From NCBI GenBank assembly GCA_015956445.1, contig WIUZ02000002.1, forward strand, positions 1,240,001-1,304,000: a stretch of DNA of 64,000 nt, given 5' to 3'. The position numbers and the translations under genes were made by a program. The notes beneath the pieces were generated by a model. That model was not told where the DNA came from, searched no databases, and saw nothing but the letters and a program-made list of their open reading frames with translations. Positions 36,900 to 49,559 of this stretch are shown one piece after another. Each line of letters opens with the position of its first letter. The first letter of the stretch is position 1. The DNA comes from Thelephora terrestris (lineage: Eukaryota; Basidiomycota; Agaricomycetes; Thelephorales; Thelephoraceae).

Positions 36900-37450
36900 C
36901 TGTTCCTGGATCTCTCTGCATTGGTACATCCCAACGCTAACCCAAAATTAGAAACGGTCACAGAGACTCGTAGAGGCCAGGGTATCTCCAGCATAGAACT
37001 CAGGTCTAGTTTCGAGGTGCGGGGCCACAAGCTGTGGTCACTGCGACTGCGAGCGACAGCAGGGGCTGAAAACTCCAGCGTTGAGAGCTGAAGCTGAAGG
37101 AGAAACAAATCGACTGAATCTTTGCTTAGCTCAGCCCCAAGGTCCATTTTCCCGACGAGCGACGCGTTGGGATTGACACTTCGTGAGAGTGTTCTGTCTG
37201 TTGCTATGGCGGTTCAACACGACCGTCGTCGTATCTGAGCCTGTGGATATTTGACCAGGGATTCAAAGCGACGAGATATTCCCGAGACAGGGATATTCGG
37301 ATTCGCTAGAGAACCTCGGTTCGCTCATCCTTTCGGGTTTCCCGTAGGTCATGCCGTTCGACCCGACCGCGAGATCGGTGTGCCGGTCCATTGGTACATG
37401 AAAGACAGTGTCCACAAGGCACTCCGGTTCTCCGCGTGCTTTGCTCACAA
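36900..37450 (-). pseudogene. Decayed partial copy of the neighbouring unknown gene
   Basis: On the minus strand this stretch resembles the last exon of the gene at 37707-39721. LQLSTLEFSAPAV parallels FQLSTLDFSTLP, and DTVFHVPMDRHTDLAVGSNG parallels DDAFFAPTDPYTEFVFGLDG. The DNA around 37020-37100 also matches 37935-38005 by eye. There is no start, no intact long frame and no intron pattern. It looks like a tandem duplicate that lost function. Surrounding bases 36639-36899 and 37451-37706 show nothing further that I can support. Confidence 0.6.
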
Positions 37451-37706
37451 CTCGGGTCTTTGCTCAGTCAGTGTTCCTGGGGCGTTTGCACATGCTATGA
37501 TTCCTCACTCCGTTTGGGCTTCTGAGGCATTTTCGAATCGAGATACTCATCGCAAGCTGAAACAATCCCTCCCCCATAAACTTGCAAAGCACCAATCACC
37601 GCTCAAGATCCATAGCATTACGCCCCACGACAGGGAACCGAGAGTGTACAAGATAGAAAGGCGTTTCTCCGAAACTGGACTCGCAGGTTTTTTCCGCGGA
37701 CCACCT

Positions 37707-39721
37707 TCATTCCATACCATCGTCGTCCAAAGGCTGAAAGAGTCTCGGCCCAGCAATCACCCTCTCCTGTTCCATCTCCGCCGAATCGAGGTCCACCAAC
37801 GCAGAAGCAGAGTCGGCAGACCCTAATGCCATCCCTGAGCTAGAAAGAATCGCCGCAGGCCGAGGACTCGGAGACATAACTCGAGCAGGCGTCACCAGCG
37901 ATAAACCCAACCCCAAGGTCGTAGAAGCGGGGTCGTGAGCAGCGGTCACCGCGGGCGACAGAGAGGGATGCGGAAGGGTTGAGAAATCCAAAGTTGAGAG
38001 CTGGAATGGAAACACATTCAGTGAATTACTCCCCGTTTGATTGCAAAACCGAGTTTCCCCTCCTCCCGGTGAAAGACGCCTCGGGATTGAATTTGAGAGG
38101 TATGTCTCGATGTCCATGGGAACAAGGTCCACCGTCGTGTCTACGCCTGTAGGGGGTCCCATTGCTGACTCAAGACAACGAAGAGTTTCCAAGGCGGATG
38201 TATGTTCGGCTCCAGTACCAGCTTCGCCTGTTCTTTTGGAATCACCTCGTGTCGTACCATCCAAACCGAACACAAACTCGGTATACGGGTCTGTGGGCGC
38301 AAAGAAGGCATCATCTTCAAAACCCCGTGATTCCCCGCCTTCATCAATTCGCTGGGATGTCGACCCGTCAACCCCACACTCCAAGGGGCAATCCCGGCGG
38401 CGAAGAGAAAGTTCCGAGTCAACGTCGACCTTTTCCCCAGCCTCATCGTCCAACTGCCCAGGCACGGGATCATAATCTTCAACCTCGCAATCCATCCCTG
38501 CACGCAGATATCAAAACACGCGCAAAAATGGCGCAAACGTTGATGTCAGCAACCGAGGAGAACAACCCTGAGATCAAAGCGTGAGCAAACAACCCGACGT
38601 ACCCACGCGTTGATCATCTTGAGGTCGTGATCCTACAGACAGCAGATTCGAATTCGAATCGCTTCCGTCACTCCCAACGTGGCCAGTGCCCGAGTTGGTG
38701 ATATTGGGAGGGGCTTGGCGCAGAGCATTCGCTCGCTTCGCGTCCTTCCCCGCCTTCCCTTCATCGCCTTCCCGATTCTCCACAGCGCCATCGCGCTTAC
38801 GAGAACCCACAGTCGGTGGTTCCATTCCACGAGGCGTTCCCACTACCGTCAGCGACCCCACCGTCACCACCCTAGGAGATCCCCGAGCACTTGCGTCGTC
38901 AACGTCACGGAAAATCCCTCCAACGACGGGCGAGTTCCCACTTCTAGCGCGAGTCCTTATCTTCTCGTCATCGAGCTGTCCGTCGGCCACCAAAGATTTC
39001 CCCATTTCAGTGTCTCCCACGGCCCTAAAATTTCGGTCATCCGTGTCAGCAGCAGCAACCACCGCGTGGGTGCTCATAGGTCTGTCGTGACGACACAATA
39101 CACTTGGATGGTGGCACATGGCCCTATCGTCCATGCTAACGTCACCGATGTCGGGTTTCCCGAGGGGTGACCTTGATAGCCCTATATTACAAGAAAAAGC
39201 CCAGGAGGGAGCGCACACTGTGAGAAACCGTCACCCACATAGAAGCAAGGAAGTAAAAAAAGGGATTCGGAATGAAAGATGACCGTTGGAGCACTCAAAA
39301 AACTAAAACAGGCCGAAGCGGTAAGCGTAACCGCTTTCAGAGCTCGCAAAAAGATCCCGTGGGATCTCGAACCAGCAAAAGACCCTAGACTGTCGTAACC
39401 AATAACCAGTCGAATTTTGAAATAAAGTTATGAAATCAAAGCGGAGAGGACGATAAACCAAAAAAAAGGGGGAAGGGCGGAGAGAGGGATATAATCATGA
39501 CAACAGAGGGTCAAGGTTAGAAGCTCACGCTTAGGAGGCCCAAATACGCTAGAACCAGATCCGGCCCTTGATGGGGACATCGTCACGACCGACAATTCCC
39601 GCTCCCGCCCGCCGCGTTGAACCAAACCGTGGTCGAGAGCCGCAAACGTAACGTCGTCCCCTGATTTCCCAACATCAGATGATCGACGGGTCCTTTCACG
39701 CGTTCGTGACGATTGCGCCAT
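37707..39721 (-). CDS. Unknown disordered protein
   Basis: Three exons that join in phase: 39721 to about 39528 (MAQSSRTRERTRRSSDVGKS), then from about 39177 to about 38617 (starting LSRSPLGKPDIGDVSMDD), then from about 38497 to 37707. About 510 residues. It is rich in Ser, Asp, Gly and Thr, with no membrane helix, signal peptide or domain I know. The first intron is about 350 bases, long for this window. A degraded copy of the last exon lies downstream at 36900-37450. The function cannot be inferred. The gene to the right (40335-44513) is also on the minus strand and disordered, but I see no clear similarity between them. Confidence 0.55.
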
Positions 39722-40334
39722 CTCCCACGGCTCATCCCGACTGGATTGAAAAGGAGAACGTGGAAAAGAGAGTTTGATATACGACTTGGGGTTTGTATCT
39801 GAATTGCGAGTATCGTAACGGTGATTCGCGTTGCGATAAGGTTGACCATGCGAAATAGGACCGGGGGAGCCGAGAGCAGTGTTGGACGGCTAATGGCGAA
39901 AACCCAAAGCTTACAGCCAGAGCTAAGCGATGCCACTGGTTATAGCCACAAGGCGAAATGGCTGCTAGCTTTCGGTCTTACCCGGTTGCACCTCTCAACT
40001 TTGCCGAACCAATGGGAACACCTGATGGGAAGGACGGTTTCGGCTTCTCGGAGAAAGGTACAAAGTAGAATTCCGGGAACTGATATCGCGCATCTCCCCT
40101 TGGCGAAGGCGTGAGAACGGAAACCCCCGAAAGCTACGGCCATATCGCGGCGATTTGTCGACATTTGGCACGGCCATTGGCATTGTGTCACTAGCCATTG
40201 GCCGGCACAACACTGGCCGAGAGGGTCACTGGAGATATGAGTCGTTGTCGAGGTGGGAGCAAAATCCGAGGAAGGAAGCCAAGAAACCGATCGTTCGCGA
40301 CTAACGTCTGATAACGAGCAAAAGGTGAATTAGC
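39722..40334. other. Intergenic spacer
   Basis: Promoter of the minus-strand gene to the left and 3' flank of the one to the right. No gene or repeat recognised. Confidence 0.5.
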
Positions 40335-43300
40335 TCAGTAAGCCAACGCTTGTTCTGCACGTCTGGCGAAAGAATGGTCCGTACGAGGCTGAGACGAGTG
40401 AAAATCCAAAATCTCCTGTGAATCTTCAAGTTCATCGCCACCCAGCCCGCCTTCCTCAACCTCCTCCATCTCTATCTCATCAACAGACCCGCCCAACCCA
40501 AGAAGCGCGTCCAACGAAGGCGGGGTAAAATACCCAACACCCCTCCTCCCCAAACTCCCCTTCACCACATCCTCCCTCTTCCCCCTCCTCTCGATCTCCT
40601 CAGGTGTCGGAGAAGGAAGGTTCAACGCTTTCTTCCTCATCAAACCCCAAGGATCCGACGACTCGAGCAGAGACTTCAGCAACTCGCACTCTTCGAGCTC
40701 TTCCTCCCCACCTGACCCATGGTCATCAACAGACCGAGACTGAACAGGCGGCATTCTCGACTCCAGTATAGCAGGTGACCGGATACCCCCATCCTCGTCA
40801 TAGAAGCGGATCCTAGCGCTGAGAGCCCGAGTCAACAGCAAATCAGCCGCAGAAACGCCAGATGTCCCAGCCACAGATACAGACCCAGATATCAAGGAAG
40901 CACGTCCACGGGGATCAACCGGCCCAAGTTTATCGCGCTCCAGCCCGCCCATGTCCCCATGTTCAACCCCAGCCACATATTCCAGTTCACTGCCGTAACC
41001 GCCCTCGCCCCAGCTATTAATGAACTTTGGAGTCAGGGGACGACCCAAAGCGTCACGACTGTGCACCGCCCTATCGTCGTCTCCATTCAACCCCGTTCTC
41101 ACATCAAGATCCGGGTCCATGTCGTACTTCATATCACTTCGCAGCCTCCCATTGAGAGTAAGACTTCCATGGAATCCAGACCTAGAATTTCCAACGTCAC
41201 CGTCTTTGTCTTCATAAAACTTATCTTGGCCCAAATGAAGGTTCCTTGGAGCTGATTCGAATGATGGTAAAGACCCAGATATCGATGTCAAAGGAGAGGA
41301 TGACGAGAACCCAAGTGCGTCGAGTTCTTCTGTGTCTGTATGTACGTTTTCTTGAGTCTGAATCGACCACGAGGTGTCCCTATTGGTATTCAGTTGGGCG
41401 TTATCTTGAAAGGCGCCTGCGACATGGGTGAACGGTATTGTATCAAGTGGCTTCGTTGAAAAAGAAGGCGTAGCCGCTCTAAGAGAACCAGATATCTGTG
41501 CATTGTGAGGAACCAGAGGAGTATCCCTTGCGTTGCGCCGGAGATGAGACCCCAAAACAGACACGCGATCAGAAGAAAGACCAGGATACCGATAACGAGG
41601 AAGAACCACGGAGCGAGAACCAGCAACAAGACCTTGAGAACCATAATCGACGCCGTCGGCACAGGATCCAGAACACGACGGAGAAGAACAACGAGAGCTT
41701 TGAACGTCCAAATCTTGCTCGCAGGCGCCATCGCCGCAAAGCTCTTCTTCACCACCATCACCCGTAGCCACCGATAGTCGTCGGCGCAGGTGGCAACCAT
41801 CCGCTACAACGTCTCTCACTCCACTCAACTCGTTCCCACGTCCTCCCACGCCCATCCTGGACTTCCCAGCCACCATCTCATTTACTAACCCATCTAATCG
41901 CGACCCTCGTCGAGAAGCGGGATCGTTATCGCTACGAACATCTGAGAACCTGGAACCGGACAAGACCTCCGTTCGAGGCGTTAAAGACCAGGCGGTCGGC
42001 GAACAATGTCGTACTTCCGAATCTGACGGGAATGATCCAGGGGAAAGGTTGTTCGGATGATCGGCCGCCGGTTTGGGAATCCCACGTCGGTGTTCTTGTA
42101 GCTCATCCTGGTCGATATGAGAACGAACGTTAGGAGATGAGAACGAGAACATGGAGAGTCGTTGATCAACCAAATCCTCTCGTAAGCCACTATCTCGCCG
42201 GTCCGGAGTCCCATCCAGCACGTCCACCACGTTCACGGCCACACTGGCACTTGATAAACCACTGTGAGAACGAGAGTCGAAGGAGGTTCCCACTCTTGAA
42301 CGTGGCGAGCTTCTCGAATAACGTGACCGGGCCAGCGGCGGGCCCCGTACGCCAACGTGGTCCGTCAAGGCCGAACGTGCGCCCCCCTCATCCACCTCCC
42401 TGAAGTGCAAGGGCGGAGGAGATAACGCTAGCGCCAATTTAGAAGGCGGGATTTCCTCTTCCGTCCTGGATTTGTTTCCCGTAAGCGGTCTCATCAACCC
42501 AAACTGGTCCCAATCGGAGATCGAATTTTTGACTCGAGGCGGGAAGAGATAGTCTACGGTCTTCGACCCGAATCCGACGTCAACGTTAGACTCGACGCCA
42601 CCGTTCACGTTCATGTCATCCTCGTCCTGATCTTCCTTCATTTGCCAATCCGGTTTTGCGTCCCGTTCGGCGTCCGGGCTCGAACTCCTTTCGTAGGTCG
42701 GGCCTGACGTGCGCCCAAAGTCCCGTGTCTGGAAATGAGGGGCTGAACACGCTCCGATCTCCTGTATGCGGCCCGTGACAAGACCGGATGCCGGAACCTG
42801 TGAGATGCGGCACATGATTAGAATGACTTCGGGCGACGGGCGTGAACAGGAAAAGGAGCTGCGGGTATTCAAGCCACTTGATATACTAAGGGGCAAACTT
42901 CACGGATAAACCCCTCCTGAATTTTAATGACCGCAGTGCATTGAATAAAACAGCATATAGACGGGACCCGCCAAATCCCATACAGCCACATGCAATGTGC
43001 GGTAGCCACCGAGCAACGAGTACACAAACCGGCAACTAAGCAACTCACCTCACATTTCCTTCCATCAAAGTCCGCATCATGCTCATGCTTTGAGCCCGGG
43101 GAACTGAGGTATGCAACATCCGTGCTGTTCGCCCTTGACTGAATGGTAGGAGAGATGGCTGGGTAATGCTGGTGGTGATCGTGATCAAGGTCAGGGTGGT
43201 TGATCACCGGGGAGGGGGGATCAGATGGTTGGAGGCGATGACGCATGTGTTGCCGCACTGGTGTTTGGTTCCGGATTTGGGTGGAACTGGCTGCAGAGAG

Positions 43301-44513
43301 GCGGTCGGTTTCAGGTATGAGGGCGTCGTCCACGAGGGGGTGCACAGGGCGCAGATCGTTAACGGCATTACACCCTTCTTTGTCACCGCGAGTCAGGGTT
43401 ATGTTATCGTTATCGATATCTGTTGAAAGGGGGGGAGGTCGTGAGTTTGCACAGCGGGCAACTCCTAGCAAGCTCGGCAGAGCAAGGATGCAGTCTATCT
43501 GAGACCGAACGCTGGTTACTATCAAAGCCGGGTCAGTAAAGGTACTAAAGCGGCAGACGAGGTGAAACAAGGGGGGAGCATATAATCGGAAGATAGGCGG
43601 GTGTTTTGGGATGGATCAATGGAAACACAAGGAATAGGATCACGGAGGCTGTATTGTACACTCCAGCGGATAAGGAACGTGAGTTCAGTGGGATAAATAT
43701 TACCACAAGAGGGGTGATCAGGGATGGGGATAGATTGGGAAAGTAATGAGCGGCCGAGGAAGTGAGTAGGGTGAATTATGTGGAAGATGATGTACAGCAA
43801 TAGTGAGGCGCGCTGTGATTCATGGGATGGTACATCGAAGATAGGCAATGGGGTAGACCGAGCAAGTCGGAAGAAGAACGCTCACGGTCTGAGGAGTCAA
43901 TTAGGTCCAAGATTTTTGACTTGCGCGAGGGAGTCTCAGGGACGAGAGTTGGTTGTTTATCAGGGAGAGATGTTGGACGAAGCGCGGGACCTGTGCGGGG
44001 TGGTGATGTTACACATGGTTGACCCACAGTGGGAGTAGTTTCCGGGAGTAAGGCTGGCTGACCGGGCTCTTCTTTTCCTATAAGAGTCGTCGACTCCATG
44101 CAGGTGACTCCGGGTGGGTCTGGCTGTGGGAGTGATGAGAACAAAGCATCGTCGTTCCGATGGAGGTGGGAGTCTTGTCTGGTTGATTGACGCAGTAGGA
44201 GCTGTTTCCGAGCGAGATCCCGCCTGGCGTGTCCAAGAGAAATGTCGTGGATGGTCGCAGCTGGCGTGCAGGCAGAATAACCAGATGGAGAAATCAAGGA
44301 CCCAGACCGATGATTAGCAGTAAGATTAGGGTGATCAGTACCAGCACAGGGATGAGACAGGGACTGGTGATCCGTTCTCCTCGACCGAAGGGCTTCAGTG
44401 AGGATTCCCAGGCGTTGTTTGCTAAAATGACCTCGCTGAAGACGACCGGCGGTGTCCTTTGACCTGGCCTTGACCGCGTTGCCTCGACCGCCAGTGTAAT
44501 TCGCTCCGACCAT
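40335..44513 (-). CDS. Large unknown protein, mostly disordered
   Basis: The start at 44513 reads MVGANYTGGRGNAVKARSKD and continues TAGRLQRGHFSKQRLGIL, a basic opening that I believe is shared by unnamed Agaricomycete proteins. Exon 1 ends near 43888 (IDSSD, donor GTGAGC). The next recognisable exon runs from about 43421 to 43048 (donor GTGAGT). The last exon begins near 42800 (VPASGLVTGRIQE) and stays open to the stop at 40335. The protein has roughly 1100 residues, rich in Ser, Asp and Arg, with acidic clusters near the C-terminus (DEIEMEEVEEGGLGGDELED). A conserved-looking stretch is TVDYLFPPRVKN. The 470-base gap between exons 1 and 2 may hide a small exon. No signal peptide, membrane helix or enzyme motif in this frame. 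Function unknown. Confidence 0.55.
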
Positions 44514-44971
44514 AGACAGATGGCGTCGAAGGGGAACGTAATGGGGGACGGAATAAAATCTTGGAATTTCTGACCGGGTTTTGGTTTGAAGACCGTTGGC
44601 CTGACGGGATGGCTCCGGATCAGGCCAGCATGTCCGGCGTCACGCGTCACTAACTGTTCGGGAAACTGCGGTTTCAGGGACGATTGACGGAGGAACCCGC
44701 TCGAATATTTTGCAAAAAAAGAAAAAAAAGGCGGAGGGAAGGAGAGAAATAGAGAGAGGGGAAACAGGAAAGTTCCGAGAATTTCTGTTTAAGGAACGGG
44801 AGGGGGGAAATGTCGGGCGGACGGGAAGGAAACGAAAACGGATATGATATTCGGCACAGCCCATTCTTTGTTCCCTCACCTGGAATTGTATATAAAAGTA
44901 CACGCCCAACCTTTCACCGCTTCCGCCTCGTTTCCTCATCCCAGGCCAGGTTCTCCTCATCAACCGAGACA
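44514..44971. other. Divergent promoter region
   Basis: 458 bases between the start of the minus-strand unknown gene and the plus-strand gene at 44972. It has a purine-rich tract on the plus strand near 44715-44765 and a TATA box at 44889. No other gene is supported. Confidence 0.5.
44889..44897 (+). promoter_or_regulatory. TATA box of the gene at 44972
   Basis: TATATAAAA, 83 bases upstream of the ATG and followed by a pyrimidine-rich leader. Spacing and context are typical for a strongly expressed basidiomycete gene. Confidence 0.65.
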
Positions 44972-45607
44972 ATGTCCTCCTCCTTCTCTGACGATCGATC
45001 AACTCCCCTTCGTCGTTCGGGTTCCTTCCTCTCACTCTCAGAACTCTCCGGGTCTTGCTCCAGACTCGACCCATACGTTTCCGTTCAAGGCTTCATCGAT
45101 AACCGGGAGAAACCTTTCAAACACCTTAACCGCCCACCATCATCCTCGGCCAACAACAAGCCTTCACCCAAGGCCAAAAAAACAGAGAGCCCACTCGCCT
45201 ACTACCATCCTCACAGTCCAAAGACACCATCACCGCTATCCGGACTCCACCAAACCTCCTACGAGGCTTACCGACCCTCATTTCCTCGCTCGAAGCCACA
45301 ACCCGATCTCTACAAGCTGGCGATTACCGCACACATGCGTTCCTCGTTCCAAGTCAATCAAGAACGTGAGATTGCGCTCGAACAACAGCGCCGGCAACAA
45401 CTTGACGCCGGTTTCCGAATGGGGTCGCCACTCGCAGTTTCCGTCATGAACGCGACGCGGGATCTCGAAGTCCTCGTCGCCTCCCACCAACAACACCAAC
45501 AACGAGACGCTGACGGTGATGTCCCCATGACAGAATGTCCTCTGGGTTCCTTCCTCTCAGTCGGTCTGTCTGGTGAGGATTGGGAAATGGTCGACTGCTA
45601 TTGTTAG
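44972..45607 (+). CDS. Small unknown protein, 211 residues
   Basis: Single exon. The start at 44972 (MSSSFSDDRSTPLRRSGSFL) is chosen because it follows the TATA box and CT-rich leader; an upstream in-frame ATG lies before the TATA box. The N-terminal half is Ser/Pro/Lys-rich. The C-terminal half has a helical stretch (VNQEREIALEQQRRQQLDAG) and a more conserved-looking end (SVGLSGEDWEMVDCYC). No signal peptide, membrane helix or known domain. The DWEMVD end and the phospho-type RRSGSF sites suggest a regulated cytosolic or nuclear protein, but this is inference. Confidence 0.65.
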   Translation: MSSSFSDDRSTPLRRSGSFLSLSELSGSCSRLDPYVSVQGFIDNREKPFKHLNRPPSSSANNKPSPKAKKTESPLAYYHPHSPKTPSPLSGLHQTSYEAYRPSFPRSKPQPDLYKLAITAHMRSSFQVNQEREIALEQQRRQQLDAGFRMGSPLAVSVMNATRDLEVLVASHQQHQQRDADGDVPMTECPLGSFLSVGLSGEDWEMVDCYC

Positions 45608-46071
45608 CTCGCGTCTTTGCGTCTTTTTTTGCTCTCCACCTGTGTTATCCTAAGTTGCTTTACTGGAGGATTGGATCTACTATTTCGTTGGCTAATCTTA
45701 TTTCCTTTCACCTTGTGTACATATATACCTTTTTGAATTCGTGTACCATTTATACCTTAGCTCACCTCCGAGGACTCCTTTTGGTTCTTCGTCCTAGTCT
45801 CTCTCTCTTGTGGTAATCATCTCTTGTTTACGTCGAATATTGTTATCGCCTGTGCGCACTGTACTACCATTATTTTCCTCCTCTCTGTAGCAATTCCCGC
45901 TCGTGTCCCAATGACAATGGTTTCTTATCCTATTTTTGGCTTCGGCTATTGCGAGCGAGAATCAAGGGTCCCCCGAACAACACAATCTCCTTTTCCTCCC
46001 TCCTTGACCGGCAGGACAAGCCCAAGACCCCCACACTCTTTTCCCCTTCCTTCTCTACACATCTCGGCCTT
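45608..46071. other. Spacer with T-rich 3' flank
   Basis: 3' flank of the small gene followed by the promoter and leader of the KRE6-like gene. No RNA gene or repeat seen. The KRE6-like start could lie further left, at 45949. Confidence 0.45.
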
Positions 46072-48517
46072 ATGGGCTCATATCAACCTGCTTTCCTCAG
46101 GAGACCTGCTTCAAACTCGAGCATTCGGACACAGGTAAGCAACGACCGGGCTGCACTCATTCCCGACCCTGGTTACCGCTCCTCTTCTTGCCGGCTCTCT
46201 CGTCCTCGCTTTCCCCAGCCTTGGCGGTGGTTCTCACTCTTCTTTTGCTCTTAGGATGACTCACGGTACGATGGGTCAACCAAGTCGCTGGTCGACAAGG
46301 TACGACGCACGCCTCAACCGTTAATATCAATGGCGCACTCTGACGGTCATTCGCCCTCGCCTTTCTCTTCCAGTTCTCGTTGTCGGCGGACCCCTCAAAT
46401 TGGAGCATAGACAAACCAGAGGCAGATGACGACCTCCACCGACCAGATCCACGGCGGGATATTCTCAACGATTCTGGCTCTATGTTCACACTACGTGGGC
46501 TCGCAAACCTCGGCTGCCTCGCGTTCCTTCTCATGGGCCTCGTCACCCTCTTGTGCGTTTTTTTTTCCGCCATCATCTCTCGCGGTGTTCAGTTTCTGAC
46601 GCGAGCCGTTTGGCGTTTCATTTAGTGCTGGATACCCAATCATCTATCATTTCCTCAGACCAAAGCCTTCCTTTAATGACGGATTCAACTATGGCGGGTC
46701 CAATGCTTCCGGTGTTGTGAGACTTTCCGCGCGACCTAATTCTGTTTGGGGCGGTACTGACGATTCTCTCAGGTTCCAGAACTTCCAGGCCGCCGAGGTC
46801 CCATAGACCCAGACACTCCAGATTGGGCGATGACACGGACATCCCTCCACGACGGGACGCAACTTCAGCTGGTTTTCTCTGACGAATTCAACAACGACGG
46901 ACGAACTTTCTACCCCGGCGACGATCCTTACTGGGAAGCCGTCGATCTTCACTACTGGCAAACGGGCAACCTCGAGTGGTACGACCCGGCTTCAATCACC
47001 ACCCAGGGCGGAGCCCTCAGGATCACACTATCCGAAAAGCAGACCCACGATTTAAATTATCAGGGCGGTATGATGAGCAGTTGGAACCAGTTTTGCTTTA
47101 CGGGGGGTTACATTGAGGTCGCCGTGACTATGCCTGGACAGGCTGGCGTCGCTGGTCTGTGGCCTGCTATCTGGTCAATGGGTAATCTTGGGCGGGCCGG
47201 TTATGGCGCCAGCTTGGAAGGAATGGTGCGTGTCCTGATCAACCGCGGCGGAATGCCGCCGACTAAAACCGTTCCTATAGTGGCCGTACACCTACGATAC
47301 CTGCGACGTCGGGACCGTTCCAAATCAAACTTACAAAGGGGTACCGGACGTCTCGCTTTATCCAGGCGACCAGTATAACTTGGGGGATTTTTCTTACCTC
47401 CCGGGTCAACGCCTCTCCCGTTGCACTTGCCCCGGTGAACCACATCCTGGACCGACACACAGCGACGGCACGTTCGTGGGCCGCTCTGCTCCCGAAATTG
47501 ATGTTTTCGAAGCTACGACACAAGGAACGCAGGGTGCCGTTTCCCAGTCCGGTCAGTGGGCGCCGTTCAATGCGGGCTACCAGTGGTTCAACACGAGCGG
47601 AAATTTGGTCATCACCGACCCCACCATTACGTTTCAGAACACGTATACTGGGGGGTACGCATTTTCTTGTTTTGAAAGCTCGAGCATGACTTGACGAATG
47701 ATTCTTGTATATTCGTCTAGCGTTTTCCAACAAGCCATCTCCGCGGTTTCAATAGACAGTGAGTCGCCCGTTCGAATGATCCGTCGGACCGCTGACCGAT
47801 CGCGTTCATTCTAGACAACAACTGCTACGAGCTCAATTCTGGCTGCTTCGCCGTCTATGGGTTCGAGTACAAACCTGGCTTTGCGGCGGACAACGGGGTG
47901 CGTCTTTCTAACGCGCGGGTCACTGTATGGTTGGCTGATGCAACTCCATTCCGACTTGTGTAGTACATTTCGTGGGTCAACGACAACAAGACCGCATGGT
48001 CGATGACCGCCGCGGGTGTCGCTGCTGATCCTCGGGTTGACATCGGTCCGAGACCAGTGCCACAAGAGCCGATGGTACGTGTTTTCCTGTGGATTTTGTG
48101 TATCGCCCGCCCCCGATTGACACGCCGTCGGTTTGGTGGTTCTTTGTTTCGCAGTACATGATTCTCAATCTGGGAATATCTCCTAACTTCGGGTTCATTG
48201 ATTTCGAGCACTTGACCTTCCCGACGACCATGTCCGTTGACTATGTGAGGGTGTACCAGAACCCGGACAACATCAACATCGGATGCGAACCAGACGGTTT
48301 CCCCACGCAGGATTACATCACCCAGTGCGTTTTACCCTCTATCTCTCTCGTAAATCCAGGGAGGTTAACGATCGACTTCTTTCCTTTCACTTCCTACCCG
48401 CGTCGTCATCGCCGTCCGATCAGGTTTACAGGGGCATACTCGAACCCGAACTTCACGACATGGAAGAATGACTTCCAACAACCGTTCCCGAAGAATTCGT
48501 TCATGGGTCAATGTTGA
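46072..48517 (+). CDS. KRE6/SKN1 family beta-glucan synthesis protein (GH16)
   Basis: Type II membrane protein needed for beta-1,6-glucan in the cell wall, acting in the secretory pathway or at the surface. Start taken at 46072 (MGSYQPAFLRRPASNSSIRT); an in-frame ATG at 45949 is an alternative. The next exons give DDSRYDGSTKSLVDK and FSLSADPSNWSIDKPEADDD. The membrane anchor is GCLAFLLMGLVTLLFAGYPI. The luminal GH16 region includes LQLVFSDEFNNDGRTFYPGD, DPYWEAVDLHYWQTGNLEWY and GGYIEVAVTMPGQAGVAGLW. The catalytic motif is EIDVFE (E-x-D-x-x-E), within RSAPEIDVFEATT. VDYVRVYQNP and a Cys-containing end (NSFMGQC) follow. Introns have regular borders and frames join in phase. Confidence 0.92.
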
Positions 48518-49295
48518 TGAGCACGGACGTCGCTTCCTCCCGTCGTAGTGATTTGGACTTGTAGTGTTTTCCCGGCCCCCGGTTCCCCGCCCCCTCGCTC
48601 TCTGTTTTTGTTCTTCGCCTACGGACCTACATCTACATCAAACTGTCTCTGGGCGTGTATCTAGCCTCAATGCTCCATTTATTTCCCCCGCGTTTGTTAT
48701 TCTGACCTCTGTCTCTAATCCTCTCCATGCGCACTCGTACATCTTGGAATATTTCTCCTTCTCTTTCGTCACTCTCATTTTCCTTCAAACCTTGTCAACC
48801 AACCTTTTTGCATTACCACCTCACTACCTTGGCTCATTCTTTATGCAGAGGTGTGGTGTATTGTGTGCTCTCATGCACGGTTAGCGATCGCGGTGAGCTT
48901 CTCTCCCTCGCGATGCGGGGGGGGGGGGGACTTGAAAGTATAACAGTGCATTTTTTCTTTCTTCTTTTTACTTTACGTACCGATAGATGGCTTCGTTATT
49001 TGGATCCTCATTAGTTTGTGTACTACGATAGTTGATATTGAGACTGCTTTCAGCCTCGTTTTCCTTTGTGTGGTTGTGTGTGTTTTTTTTTGGAGGGACC
49101 ACTGCAAGTCAGGGATGGTGAGTGGAATGTTGCAGGATGCTTGGTGTGGATGTGCTGTGTGAGTGTTTGTCATGGAGGTTGTTGAAGGTTAGCCTGTACA
49201 GAGCATGTATGAGTGATAGAGAGCATGCACTACAAGACGCCCACCCTGGGAGCATTTTGAAATGACCAGGGGGGAAGAGGGTATACTTGGGATCA
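48518..49295. other. Spacer before the transposon nest, with a G run
   Basis: 3' flank of the KRE6-like gene. It holds a run of 13 G at 48917-48929 and a T-rich stretch near 49080-49092. No gene seen. Similarity to the Copia family starts at about 49296. Confidence 0.55.
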
Positions 49296-49559
49296 GCCGA
49301 GCTCCCCCAGAAGGGTATGCATCCAGACTACCTGGCGGCTACAATCAGAGAGTGCCATATACTCAGCTTTGGTAGAGGACAGGGCAATGGTTTTCTGTGC
49401 CCTTGAAGTCCACGAGATGAGTCCCTTTGCCATCCGGACAAAGTATCTGCTTTGGGATTGTCTCTGAGTGGGGTCTGAGGCCCAGTCTGAGTCGGTACAG
49501 GCTGAGATACCTTCCCGAGAGTCTCCATCATATGTTAATCGGTATTTTGAGGTCCCGAT

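Noticed and set aside
41390-41800. Minus-strand 136-codon frame with a long hydrophobic segment inside the large unknown gene
   Set aside because: It lies in another frame of the 40335-44513 gene. The opposite strand there is rich in polar codons whose complement gives hydrophobic residues, so it is most likely a shadow.
44294-44650. Minus-strand frame ending in a membrane-like stretch
   Set aside because: It overlaps exon 1 of the large unknown gene in a different frame and has no start context or conserved motif.
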